Shown one piece after another: positions 1 through 7,385 of a stretch of 64,000 nucleotides of DNA. Source of the DNA: Paenibacillus sp. sptzw28 (GTDB taxonomy: Bacteria > Bacillota > Bacilli > Paenibacillales > Paenibacillaceae); NCBI RefSeq assembly GCF_019550795.1, contig NZ_CP080545.1:513001-577000 (forward strand), in the 5' to 3' direction. A program made the position numbers and the translations under genes. Below the pieces are notes generated by a model. That model was not told the origin of the DNA. It ran no database searches and was given only the letters and a program-made list of their open reading frames with translations. The number at the start of each line of letters is the position of its first letter. The stretch's first letter is position 1.

Positions 1-179
1 GTATAACCGAAGCAGGCCGCGCTCTTGAGGAGAAAGCGGTCTGTATTCCGCAATCGCTGTTTGCTTCCAGCAGCCTGCCCCTGGAGCAGCTCATTGAAAT
101 GAACGAGCAGCTCAAGTTATTGATGCGACAAATCAACCAGGCGAGTCAATCGGACGGAGTCCGCGTATCCAAAACTTAA
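1..179 (+). CDS. MarR-family regulator, C-terminal end (5' truncated by window)
   Basis: The open frame enters from the left edge (first full codon at 3) and stops at 177-179. The 58 visible residues begin ITEAGRALEEKAVCIPQSLF and end in a helix with LEQLIEMNEQLKLLMRQI. This resembles the last winged-helix strand and the C-terminal dimerisation helix of MarR/OhrR-type repressors (the 'LTEEGRALREKA' pattern is known for the family). The DNA-binding part lies outside the window, so neither the subgroup nor the ligand can be judged. It ends only 18 bases before the VOC gene and probably shares its transcript. Confidence 0.65.
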   Translation, partial: ITEAGRALEEKAVCIPQSLFASSSLPLEQLIEMNEQLKLLMRQINQASQSDGVRVSKT

Positions 180-197
180 AGAGGAGATGTGCCAAAC

Positions 198-674
198 ATG
201 CCTAAAGGAATTCTCGGAACGAATGTGATTACTCAGATCGGTATTCTGGTGAATGATATCGACGCCACAAGCCAGGCTTACGCTGATTTTTTCGGCATCG
301 CGAAGCCGGAGTGGTTCCTGACGGATACGGTAGACGCCGCCCGCACGGAATTCCGCGGTCAGGCGACCGAAGCGCGCGCCAAGCTTGCCTTCTTCGACAT
401 GGGCGCCCTGCAGCTTGAATTAATTGAGCCCGATCATAATCCGAGCACTTGGCGGGAGTATCTGGATGAGCACGGTGAAGGACCCCACCACATCGCTTTT
501 GTGATTAAGGGAATGAAGGAGAAGATTGCTCTTCTCGAAGGCAATCAAATGCAGCTGCTGCAGAAGGGCGAGTACACAGGCGGACGGTATGCCTATATGG
601 ATACGTTTAAACAGTTGAAGGTATTGGTCGAGCTGCTGGAAGATGATAAAGAGCAGGAGCAGCTGCATGTATAA
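198..674 (+). CDS. VOC (glyoxalase/methylmalonyl-CoA epimerase-like) protein
   Basis: A 158-residue protein with two beta-alpha-beta-beta-beta modules of the vicinal-oxygen-chelate fold. The first begins at TQIGILVNDID. The second begins at PHHIAFVIKG. Metal-site positions that can be seen are Glu in LELIEP (around residue 75), His in HHIAF (around 97) and Glu in VELLE near the end. The usual first histidine is replaced in TQIGILV, so the metal site may be atypical. I chose ATG 198 because GAGGAG (181-186) lies 11 bases upstream; GTG 189 in the same frame would almost touch that site. Substrate unknown. The neighbouring MarR-type gene suggests shared control, which is inference. Confidence 0.75.
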   Translation: MPKGILGTNVITQIGILVNDIDATSQAYADFFGIAKPEWFLTDTVDAARTEFRGQATEARAKLAFFDMGALQLELIEPDHNPSTWREYLDEHGEGPHHIAFVIKGMKEKIALLEGNQMQLLQKGEYTGGRYAYMDTFKQLKVLVELLEDDKEQEQLHV

Positions 675-735
675 ATCAAGCTGGAAGCTGCACAATATAG
701 GAGGTGTTGGCAGACATTATACAGGGAGGTAAACC

Positions 736-1005
736 ATGAGAAAGATTGCCGTTGAAAACTCGCTCAGCCACTGGAAAGACTCGCTTCAGCAAAACGGGTA
801 CGATGTGGTCGATCTTGACACTACCCAGCAGACGTATGTGCCGGATGTCCTTTGTTATGTTATTACAGGGCAGGACAAGGATGTTATGGGCATGGCCGAC
901 TTGCAAGCCGATCTGCCGGTGATCAACGCGGAAGGCATTACGGAAGCCGAGCTGCTGGAGCAAATCAAGCAGCGCACGGACATGGTGCTCTCGGCACGCG
1001 GATAG
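736..1005 (+). CDS. ykuS: YkuS-like UPF0180 family protein
   Basis: An 89-residue protein matching the UPF0180/YkuS family of Bacilli. It has an N-terminal KIAVENSLSHWKDSLQQNGYD segment, a central CYVITGQDKDVMGMAD motif and VINAEGIT near residue 73, all hallmark positions of the family. The biochemical role is unknown in the family. The start ATG 736 has GGGAGG six bases upstream. It is followed by a hairpin terminator at 1023, so it probably ends the transcript that includes the VOC gene. Confidence 0.85.
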   Translation: MRKIAVENSLSHWKDSLQQNGYDVVDLDTTQQTYVPDVLCYVITGQDKDVMGMADLQADLPVINAEGITEAELLEQIKQRTDMVLSARG

Positions 1006-1022
1006 CATATTTTGCGACATTG

Positions 1023-1064
1023 CCCGGGGAAGCACTCGGCAGAGGAATTCCCCGGTGGATTTTT
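1023..1064 (+). terminator. Probable Rho-independent terminator after ykuS
   Basis: Inverted arms CCGGGGAA and TTCCCCGG are separated by 16 bases, and a TTTTT run follows four bases after the stem. The gap before the T run makes it less than ideal. Confidence 0.5.
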
Positions 1065-1160
1065 ATGTGGAGATGTGGCATAATGGAAGAGCATGAAGGA
1101 TATACTTATTGGAGTGATTGATTCTCTCCAAGCAAGCGACAAAATAATACTTGGATACAT

Positions 1161-1189
1161 TTGCTTTTCAGATTAAGTTATGATAAGAT
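1161..1189 (+). promoter_or_regulatory. Candidate sigma-A promoter with long cold-shock leader
   Basis: A -35 element TTGCTT (1161-1166), a 17-base spacer and a -10 element TAAGAT (1184-1189) precede the cold-shock gene. Transcription from here would give a leader of about 140 bases before ATG 1335. Long structured leaders that act as thermosensors are known for csp genes. That this leader does so is inference. Confidence 0.5.
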
Positions 1190-1334
1190 GATGTTATCCA
1201 TAAAAAGAACCTGAATTCATGTGTTGAAAAGGGTTATCATTTGCGAAAGATGGAACCTTTCTCAATGTGTGAATTTTTTATTTGGTTTCTTGAATAAAAA
1301 GGTACATGTTAATTTAAAAGTGGAGGTAATACCC

Positions 1335-1535
1335 ATGCAAACAGGAACAGTTAAATGGTTTAACGCTGAGAAAGGCTTCGGCTTTATCGAAGTTGAAGGC
1401 GGAAACGACGTATTCGTACATTTCAGCGCAATCGTTGGCGACGGCTTCAAATCGCTTGACGAAGGTCAACGCGTTGAGTTCAACGTTGTTCAAGGCAACC
1501 GCGGACCACAAGCAGAAAACGTTGTAAAACTGTAG
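1335..1535 (+). CDS. Cold-shock protein, CspA/CspB family
   Basis: A complete 66-residue OB-fold nucleic-acid chaperone. RNP1 (KGFGFIEV) and RNP2 (VFVHFSAI) are both intact. It opens with the canonical [12 protein letters not shown]. Family members bind single-stranded RNA and DNA in the cytoplasm and melt RNA structure at low temperature. GGAGG (1322-1326) sits at normal distance from ATG 1335. An in-frame GTG-type extension starting at 1221 is rejected because the family begins at [10 protein letters not shown] strong terminator follows at 1555. The next gene is also a cold-inducible family, so the two make a cold-response neighbourhood. Which csp paralogue it is cannot be told. Confidence 0.96.
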   Translation: MQTGTVKWFNAEKGFGFIEVEGGNDVFVHFSAIVGDGFKSLDEGQRVEFNVVQGNRGPQAENVVKL

Positions 1536-1554
1536 TATTTTCAAGCTGTCTGAC

Positions 1555-1591
1555 AAAACTGCCCTTAACATGTGTTGAGGGCAGTTTTTTT
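1555..1591 (+). terminator. Rho-independent terminator after the cold-shock gene
   Basis: A perfect 11-bp stem AAAACTGCCCT / AGGGCAGTTTT, extended by the inner TAACA/TGTTG pairing, is followed by a T run. Confidence 0.9.
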
Positions 1592-1666
1592 AACTATCAG
1601 CAAAGCAACTCTGGATCTTTTTCTGATATGTAAAACTTCTTCTTAGACTCAAAGGAGGGATCAGTC

Positions 1667-1894
1667 TTGTATAACAGAAAAAAACCGTTAGAGGATATTC
1701 CCGAGGAAAACACAATGATTTGGTCATGCGAGAAAGAAGGCTGCAAAAGCTGGATGCGTGATAATTTCGCATTCGAGCATGTACCGACCTGCCATATCTG
1801 CCAGACACCTATGGTGAAAAGCATGAAAATGCTGCCGGCGCTCAATAATTCGAACGGCGACCTCAAATTGCTCAAAAAAGGCGTTCAAATATAA
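1667..1894 (+). CDS. YdjO-like cold-inducible zinc-ribbon protein
   Basis: A 75-residue protein with two CxxC-like pairs: CEKEGC at about residue 24 and CHICQTPM at about residue 42. These flank WMRDNFAF, the arrangement of the cold-inducible YdjO family. The cysteines probably bind zinc. It starts at TTG 1667, eight bases after a perfect AAAGGAGG (1651-1658). It lies directly after the cold-shock gene but behind that gene's terminator, so it is probably transcribed separately. Molecular function is unknown. A terminator follows at once. Confidence 0.8.
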   Translation: MYNRKKPLEDIPEENTMIWSCEKEGCKSWMRDNFAFEHVPTCHICQTPMVKSMKMLPALNNSNGDLKLLKKGVQI

Positions 1895-1896
1895 AG

Positions 1897-1931
1897 GCCA
1901 TCCCAGACTAATTGTCGGGATGGCTTTTTTT
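1897..1931 (+). terminator. Rho-independent terminator
   Basis: The stem GCCATCCC / GGGATGGC is followed by seven or more T. Confidence 0.9.
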
Positions 1932-2015
1932 CTGTTTTACAGGTTTGGCACAGATCTCATATTGATGATACAATGAAGAACAGATGTTCTTACAATTGGC
2001 TGAATAGGAGATCTT

Positions 2016-4298
2016 ATGCCGGATATCGTCAAGATTTCAGTGCGGGCACTGGTTGAATATGTATATAGAAGCGGCAGCATCGATTCGGGCTTTCGGACGA
2101 TTAACACGTTAACGGAAGGCACGAAGGCGCACCAGAAAGTTCAGAAGGACTATGCCGAGCTGGACCGTAAGGAAGTATACGTGTCGGAGGAGATCCTGTA
2201 CAACGATCTTCTCTTTGTCATTGACGGGAGATGCGACGGCCTTCTGCGTGAAAATCACCATGTGACGATAGATGAGATCAAATCGACGGCGGGCGAGTTA
2301 TCCGCCATTACGCCTCAGACCTATCCTGTGCATTGGGCTCAAGCGAAATGTTACGCCTACATGGTCGCAAAGGAAGAAGGGCTTGAACGAATTCAGGTTC
2401 AGCTGACCTACGTCCAAGTGCAATCCGAGGAACGAAAACGTTTTGTCCTGGAGGCTTCTTTTGAAGAGCTAAAGCAGTTTATTCACGATATGGTCAAAGC
2501 GTATTTTCCATACGCGCAGCTTAAACACCGGCATGAGCAGGCGAGGGATGCAAGCATAAGAGAGCTTGAATTTCCCTTTGAGAAGTATCGCGAAGGACAG
2601 CGGAAGCTCGCGGGTGCGGTATATAAATCGATTGCGGACGGCAAGAAGCTGTTCGCCAAAGCGCCGACGGGCATCGGGAAAACGATATCGACCATTTTCC
2701 CCTCCGTCAAGGCGATCGGGGAAGGTTTGCTTGGGCGGATTCTTTACCTGACTGCCAAGACTATCACAAGAACGGCCGCTGAAGAAGCCTATGCGCTGCT
2801 GAGGTCGCGGGGACTTCACATTCATGTGGTAACGATTACGGCGAAGGAGAAGGTTTGTTTCCTGGAGGAGATGAGATGCTCCAAGGAGCATTGTCCGTAT
2901 GCGGACGGCTATTACGACCGAATCAATGAAGCGCTGCTCGATATGCTGTCGAGTGAATCACTGATGACCCGGGCTGTTATTGAACAATATGCGCGAAAGC
3001 ATGAAGTATGTCCTTTCGAATTTGCGCTGGATGCGGCTTATGCGGCGGATGCGATGATTTGCGACTACAATTATGTGTTCGACCTTCGCGTCAGCCTGAA
3101 GCGTCTATTCGAGGAGCAGAAACGTCACACCGTCTTGCTTATCGACGAGGCGCATAATTTAGTGGACAGGGCACGGGAGATGTATTCGAGCGAATTGAAC
3201 AAGTCGGATTTTCTGACTATTCAACGGGAGTATAAAGGCAGAAACGGGGAGCTGCATTCCGCAGCCAAAAAGATCAACGATTATTTCATCGCGCTTCGCA
3301 AGCAAATTGGAGAAAACAAAACAGAGGTGACCAAGGATCTGCCGAAGCCGCTAATAGAATTGCTGGAGGCTTTTACTGCCGTGTCGGAGCGCATACTGGC
3401 GTCCGCCGGTGCCGGAGGGGCTGATGCGGGACTGCTTCTCGACGTCCATTTTGCGGCCGCGGGCTTCATTCGCATTGCCAAGCTGTATGACGAGCGTTAT
3501 GTCACATATGCCGAATCCATCAGAAACAATGTTTCGATCAAGCTCTTCTGTCTGGACCCGTCCAACTTACTTAAGCAAATGGGTAAAGGCTACCGGTCCC
3601 ACATTTTCTTCTCGGCCACACTGTCACCGCTTAACTTTTACATGGATATGCTTGGCGGGGATCTTGAAGCGGATTTCTCCGCGGCTATTCCGTCGCCGTT
3701 CTCCAGCGAGCAGCTGGATGTGCATATTGAGCCGCTGTCAACCCGTTACCGGCACCGTGAGGAAACGAAAGGGCCGATTGTACAGCTGATTCATCAGCAG
3801 GTGAAGAACCGGCCGGGGAACTATCTCGCATTCTTTCCTTCATACGAGTATATGAATAACGCTTATGAACGGTTCAACGTGTTGGATGGCGAAATGAACA
3901 CCATGATCCAGGCGTCGGGTATGTCCGAGGAAGACCGGGAAGGATTTCTTGCCGCTTTCGATGCGGGGGCCAAGCAAACGCTCATCGCTTTCGCAGTAAT
4001 GGGCGGCATTTTCTCCGAGGGCATCGATTTGGTGGGCGATCGTCTGACCGGTGTTATCATTGTCGGCGTCGGGCTGCCGCAGGTGTGCCTGGAACGCAAT
4101 ATTATGAAGGATTATTTTGATGCAGCAGGTAAGAATGGGTTCGACTATGCATATGTGTACCCCGGCATGAACAAGGTGCTTCAAGCCGGTGGGAGACTGA
4201 TCCGCTCGGAGCAGGATCGGGGCAGCTTGCTGCTCATCGACGACCGTTATTTGCAGCCGCACTACAGGCGGCTGCTGCCCCCTGAATGGGAGGCTTGA
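2016..4298 (+). CDS. ATP-dependent DNA helicase, Rad3/DinG-type with N-terminal nuclease-like domain
   Basis: A 760-residue superfamily 2 helicase. Walker A is APTGIGKT (about residue 217). The DEAH box is LLIDEAHN (about 375). C-terminal helicase motifs include FSATLSPL and the arginine-rich QAGGRLIRSEQDRG. Between motifs I and II four cysteines (KVCFLEE, RCSKEHC, and the Cys of EVCPFEF) could hold the iron-sulphur cluster typical of XPD/DinG helicases. The first 180 residues contain DGRCDGLLRE followed by TIDEIKST, an arrangement like the D...ExK core of PD-(D/E)XK nucleases. So this may be a helicase with a nuclease-like front end. TAGGAG lies five bases before ATG 2016. Role in repair or replication is inferred from the family. 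Confidence 0.85.
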   Translation: MPDIVKISVRALVEYVYRSGSIDSGFRTINTLTEGTKAHQKVQKDYAELDRKEVYVSEEILYNDLLFVIDGRCDGLLRENHHVTIDEIKSTAGELSAITPQTYPVHWAQAKCYAYMVAKEEGLERIQVQLTYVQVQSEERKRFVLEASFEELKQFIHDMVKAYFPYAQLKHRHEQARDASIRELEFPFEKYREGQRKLAGAVYKSIADGKKLFAKAPTGIGKTISTIFPSVKAIGEGLLGRILYLTAKTITRTAAEEAYALLRSRGLHIHVVTITAKEKVCFLEEMRCSKEHCPYADGYYDRINEALLDMLSSESLMTRAVIEQYARKHEVCPFEFALDAAYAADAMICDYNYVFDLRVSLKRLFEEQKRHTVLLIDEAHNLVDRAREMYSSELNKSDFLTIQREYKGRNGELHSAAKKINDYFIALRKQIGENKTEVTKDLPKPLIELLEAFTAVSERILASAGAGGADAGLLLDVHFAAAGFIRIAKLYDERYVTYAESIRNNVSIKLFCLDPSNLLKQMGKGYRSHIFFSATLSPLNFYMDMLGGDLEADFSAAIPSPFSSEQLDVHIEPLSTRYRHREETKGPIVQLIHQQVKNRPGNYLAFFPSYEYMNNAYERFNVLDGEMNTMIQASGMSEEDREGFLAAFDAGAKQTLIAFAVMGGIFSEGIDLVGDRLTGVIIVGVGLPQVCLERNIMKDYFDAAGKNGFDYAYVYPGMNKVLQAGGRLIRSEQDRGSLLLIDDRYLQPHYRRLLPPEWEA

Positions 4299-4333
4299 AG
4301 CTCAGGATCATAAGACAAAGGTGGACTGGCAAT

Positions 4334-4960
4334 ATGACAAGCACGAAACTGTATCTCGTTCGGCATGGGCAAACGGAATGGAATGCGCAGAGCAGAATTC
4401 AAGGACACCTCGACTCACCTTTAACGGAGTATGGAACGAAACAAGCGGTGTGGGCCGGGGAGGCTCTGAGGGAAGTAACGTTTGATATTATATATGCCAG
4501 CTCGAGCGGCAGAACGGTCAGGACGGCCGAGATAGTCCGGGAATATAGTATGAATACGGCAGTCCCAATCATTGTGAGTGATAATTTGAGGGAGAAATAT
4601 AATGGAAGCTGGGAAGGCCAGCTGCAGGAGCACCTGAATCAACAATATCCGGAAGAGCATCACGCATATTGGCATACTCCTCATCTGTACCGTCCCGTAT
4701 CCGGCGAGTCTTTCTACGATGTGCGGAATAGAGCGGTACCCGAAGTACGGTCGATTATTGCCGCACACCCGGGGCAAACGATACTGATCGTGACTCATAC
4801 CATACCTTTAAAACTGATTATGGCGCATTTTGAAGGACGGGAATTGGAGCATATATGGAACCCGCCGTTTCTGCATCCTGCTTGCTTGTGCATGGTCGAG
4901 CTTCGGGATCACCAGCCTGTCATACATTTGAACGGGGACATCTCCCACTTCAAAGAGTAA
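4334..4960 (+). CDS. Histidine phosphatase (phosphoglycerate mutase-like) family protein
   Basis: A 208-residue member of the histidine phosphatase superfamily. LVRHGQTEWN at the N terminus holds the phospho-accepting His11. The second catalytic His is in ILIVTHTIPL. Also visible are SPLTEYG and ASSSGRTVRTAEI, both typical of the PhoE/CobC branch. The start at ATG 4334 follows AAAGGTGG. An upstream in-frame ATG at 4286 lies inside the helicase gene and has no family support. Substrate unknown; the branch includes broad phosphatases and alpha-ribazole phosphatase, and no cobalamin genes are nearby. Confidence 0.88.
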   Translation: MTSTKLYLVRHGQTEWNAQSRIQGHLDSPLTEYGTKQAVWAGEALREVTFDIIYASSSGRTVRTAEIVREYSMNTAVPIIVSDNLREKYNGSWEGQLQEHLNQQYPEEHHAYWHTPHLYRPVSGESFYDVRNRAVPEVRSIIAAHPGQTILIVTHTIPLKLIMAHFEGRELEHIWNPPFLHPACLCMVELRDHQPVIHLNGDISHFKE

Positions 4961-4981
4961 TGAATAAACATAACCGATGTG

Positions 4982-5025
4982 AAAAAAGTGATGAATCCTT
5001 TTGTTACAGGACTCATCACTTTTTT
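4982..5025. terminator. Bidirectional terminator between convergent genes
   Basis: The stem AAAAAAGTGATGA / TCATCACTTTTTT has a T run in both directions. It serves the phosphatase (+) and the anti-sigma gene (-). Confidence 0.85.
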
Positions 5026-5048
5026 GGTTTTTGCAATGTAACCCCCAG

Positions 5049-5804
5049 CTACGCCGAACCTAAGACCTTAGCGCCGCGCGGGTGATCGCCCCGGTCGCTC
5101 GGTTCCAGCGTAATGCCGATTGAGTCGTAAGCGAGGGAATCGGATGCAATCGGCATCGCCAGTAAGCCGACACCGTCGTCATTTACGCGGAATGTGCCGG
5201 CGCTGCTGCGCTGGCCGTTCTTGATGAGCCAGACCTGGTATGCCTGTTCTCCGCTTGTAGGCGGTGTCCGGAAGACATACACGACAAATTGTCTGCTTTG
5301 CCCATTATCGACTATACATGCGACGCCGTATGCCCGGGACGTGTTCGGGGATGGCGGATTTAATCGGGTCAACTCCTTGATTTGGGAGGCGGATACGGAT
5401 AATGCCTGCTCTATGGGAATAGGAGAAGCCGTCCGCTCCTGATAGAGACGCACGTTCCAGACTGTGCCAATGATGAAGACCAAAGCAAGCGCTGCCCCAA
5501 TTATGGCTAAGTACCGTTGTCTCCCGTACGGGCGTCGTCTTACCGTTATCCTGTTTCCGGCTTCAATCTCTGCCGTCATTACGGCGTTCATAACCTGCTG
5601 CTTTAAGTCAGCAGGCGGTTCAATGTAATCCATGTCCGTGGGAAGCGCCTCCCATACGATGCGCAGTTCCTCGATTTCCATCCTGCAGGCTTCGCAGCCG
5701 GGAAGATGACGCTCGAATTCGAGATGCTCATCGTCCGTAAGGACGCCGGATATATAGTCCAAACATAAATCGCATTCCGGCCGCCGATCTTCATCTCGCA
5801 TCAT
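5049..5804 (-). CDS. Anti-sigma factor, RskA-like, with zinc-finger anti-sigma domain
   Basis: A 251-residue membrane protein. The N terminus has CDLCLDY and HLPGCEAC, the HxxxCxxC zinc site of anti-sigma domains (residues about 13-38). One transmembrane helix (YLAIIGAALALVFIIGTVW, about 95-113) follows. The extracytoplasmic part matches the RskA fold, with QAYQVWLIKNGQ and ITLEPSDRGDHPRGAKVL. Its start overlaps the end of the ECF sigma gene by 14 bases, so the two are translationally coupled and almost certainly partners. In mycobacteria RskA binds SigK and is redox-responsive; whether this one senses redox is inference, though the upstream genes encode copper proteins. The start may be 5804 or the adjacent ATG 5801. 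Confidence 0.85.
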   Translation of the reverse strand: MMRDEDRRPECDLCLDYISGVLTDDEHLEFERHLPGCEACRMEIEELRIVWEALPTDMDYIEPPADLKQQVMNAVMTAEIEAGNRITVRRRPYGRQRYLAIIGAALALVFIIGTVWNVRLYQERTASPIPIEQALSVSASQIKELTRLNPPSPNTSRAYGVACIVDNGQSRQFVVYVFRTPPTSGEQAYQVWLIKNGQRSSAGTFRVNDDGVGLLAMPIASDSLAYDSIGITLEPSDRGDHPRGAKVLGSA

Positions 5805-6372
5805 ATTCCCTCTCTTCTGCCAGCAGATGTCTGCGCAATATTTTCAATGCCTGGTGCAGCCGGTTTTTCACTGTCCCAAGCGGCTGATTATAAATAGCGG
5901 CCAGCTCGCTCAAGCTGTAGCCCTGCCAATAAAAATGCTCAAGCAGCATGATTTGCTGTTTGGATAAATGACAATACGCACTGCGGATTTGTTCCTTTAC
6001 CGATTCCCGTTCCGCACGCTCCTCCGGTGACGCCGTATTCGCATCGGGGATGCGTTCGAGTTCTTCCGGAACGTATGGGACGAGCCCGGCTTTATCGCGC
6101 CGTTGTTTGCGCAGCCAGTCCGTTGTAATGTTGCGCGTTATAGTAAGCAGCCAGCTTGTAAACCGGCCTTTTCCCGGATCGTACTCCGATTCGGTTGTCC
6201 AGAGCCGCATGAAGACTGATTGGACAATATCCCTGGCTGCCGGCTCATCCTTAAGCGCCTTCCAGGCAAACGAATAGATTAATGACGCATAGCGGTCATA
6301 TAGAATGGAAAGTGCCGCCTGCCGTTTGCTTCTGATGAGCAGCATCAGTTCATAATCGGAAAGATTCTGCAT
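5791..6372 (-). CDS. ECF RNA polymerase sigma factor, SigK-like
   Basis: A 193-residue sigma-70 family protein. Region 2 contains YDRYASLIYSFAW and ARDIVQSVFMRLW. Region 4 contains LSKQQIMLLEHFYWQGYSLSELA followed by PLGTVKNRLHQALKIL. ATG 6372 is preferred over the longer frame from 6408 because GGAGG sits nine bases before it. It overlaps the anti-sigma gene by 14 bases. It lies just downstream of the two cupredoxin genes but behind a terminator. No separate promoter was clear in the short gap, so read-through or autoregulation are both possible. Confidence 0.9.
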   Translation of the reverse strand: MQNLSDYELMLLIRSKRQAALSILYDRYASLIYSFAWKALKDEPAARDIVQSVFMRLWTTESEYDPGKGRFTSWLLTITRNITTDWLRKQRRDKAGLVPYVPEELERIPDANTASPEERAERESVKEQIRSAYCHLSKQQIMLLEHFYWQGYSLSELAAIYNQPLGTVKNRLHQALKILRRHLLAEEREYDAR

Positions 6373-6414
6373 TAAGGTTGTCCTCCAGGACAGATAAGTT
6401 ACGTCCATCTTATC

Positions 6415-6446
6415 AAAAACGAGGACAGCCGTGAACGGCCGCCCTC
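6415..6446 (-). terminator. Terminator (minus strand) between the cupredoxin and sigma genes
   Basis: Read on the minus strand, GAGG-GCG-GCCGT pairs with ACGGC-TGT-CCTC across a two-base loop, then GTTTTTG. It would limit read-through from the cupredoxin genes into the sigma/anti-sigma pair. Confidence 0.65.
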
Positions 6447-6463
6447 AAGAAATTGAGTGCAAG

Positions 6464-7375
6464 TTAATTAGCTGTGACCACGATAACGGCTTTCATCCCC
6501 GGGTGGGGCGAGCAGTAGTAAGAAAACTCCCCGGCATCGGCGAATTTCACCAGCTTGGATTCGTCCTGAGCCAGCTGGCCGGTGTCGAATGATTCGTCAT
6601 CGGCCGTGGCGCTATGCTTAACCGCGTCTTTATTAACAAATTTCACGCTGTCTCCTGCTTTGATCTCCAGCTTGTTTGGCGAGAAGGCGAAATCGGAGAT
6701 TTCCACGACATAGACCTTTCCCTGCGGTTCGGCTGCTTTAGTTCCGGTGCCGGACGCGGTATTTTGTCCTGCGGCAGGTTTAGCCGGCGCCTTGGCGGGT
6801 TCGGACGTCTGAGCCGCCGGCTTTACGTCATCCTTCTTCGCAGCGTCTGAAGTACCGGAAGATGGGCTATCCGACTTGGCTGCGCCTGAGACTGCCTTAT
6901 CGGCAGAAGTACTGCCGCTCTTCGCAGTATCCGAATTATTGGCAGACGAACTGCCGCTCTTTGCAGTATCCGTTTGATTGGAAGAATGAACATCCGTCTT
7001 GGCGGCGCCGGTCTGTCCGGCTGAAGAGTCGGCCTTCTCACCGCTAACGGCGCTACCGGTCCCGCTGACGTTGTTTTCTCCATCCTGCTGCCCTGTGGAA
7101 GCGGTTGATTGACCGGATGGTGCGGCGGTCTTGTCAGCATCATCTCCGGCTGTTGACTGATGCTCTGCAGACGGCTGTGCGGGTGTTGACGTTACAGCAT
7201 TCGCGGAATCACCTGTGTTCCCGTCAGTCTTCTGCGAAGCCGCCCCGCTGGAGGAAGCCGTGTGATTGTTATGCTGATTTGAAATACTGGTGTTCCCTGA
7301 GCCGCACGCCGTGAGAAGCAGCAGACTTAGCAGGATGGAAACGACGGCAGCCGGTTTAAACGATTTCATGGTCAT
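6464..7375 (-). CDS. Lipoprotein with Ser/Ala/Thr-rich linker and C-terminal cupredoxin domain
   Basis: About 303 residues. A signal peptide ending in a lipobox (LLLLTACGSG) anchors it outside the membrane. Residues about 30-215 are a low-complexity linker rich in S, T, A, K and D with repeats of the type DTAKSGSSSA. The last 85 residues form a plastocyanin-like domain: VYVVEISDFAFSPNKL, then KHSAT, and YYCSPHPGM. The His, Cys, His and Met needed for a type 1 copper site are all present. The gene follows the other cupredoxin gene by a few bases. Starts at GTG 7378, ATG 7375 or ATG 7369 are all possible. Likely an extracellular electron carrier or copper protein. Confidence 0.85.
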   Translation of the reverse strand: MTMKSFKPAAVVSILLSLLLLTACGSGNTSISNQHNNHTASSSGAASQKTDGNTGDSANAVTSTPAQPSAEHQSTAGDDADKTAAPSGQSTASTGQQDGENNVSGTGSAVSGEKADSSAGQTGAAKTDVHSSNQTDTAKSGSSSANNSDTAKSGSTSADKAVSGAAKSDSPSSGTSDAAKKDDVKPAAQTSEPAKAPAKPAAGQNTASGTGTKAAEPQGKVYVVEISDFAFSPNKLEIKAGDSVKFVNKDAVKHSATADDESFDTGQLAQDESKLVKFADAGEFSYYCSPHPGMKAVIVVTAN

Positions 7376-7385
7376 CACTGCCTGC

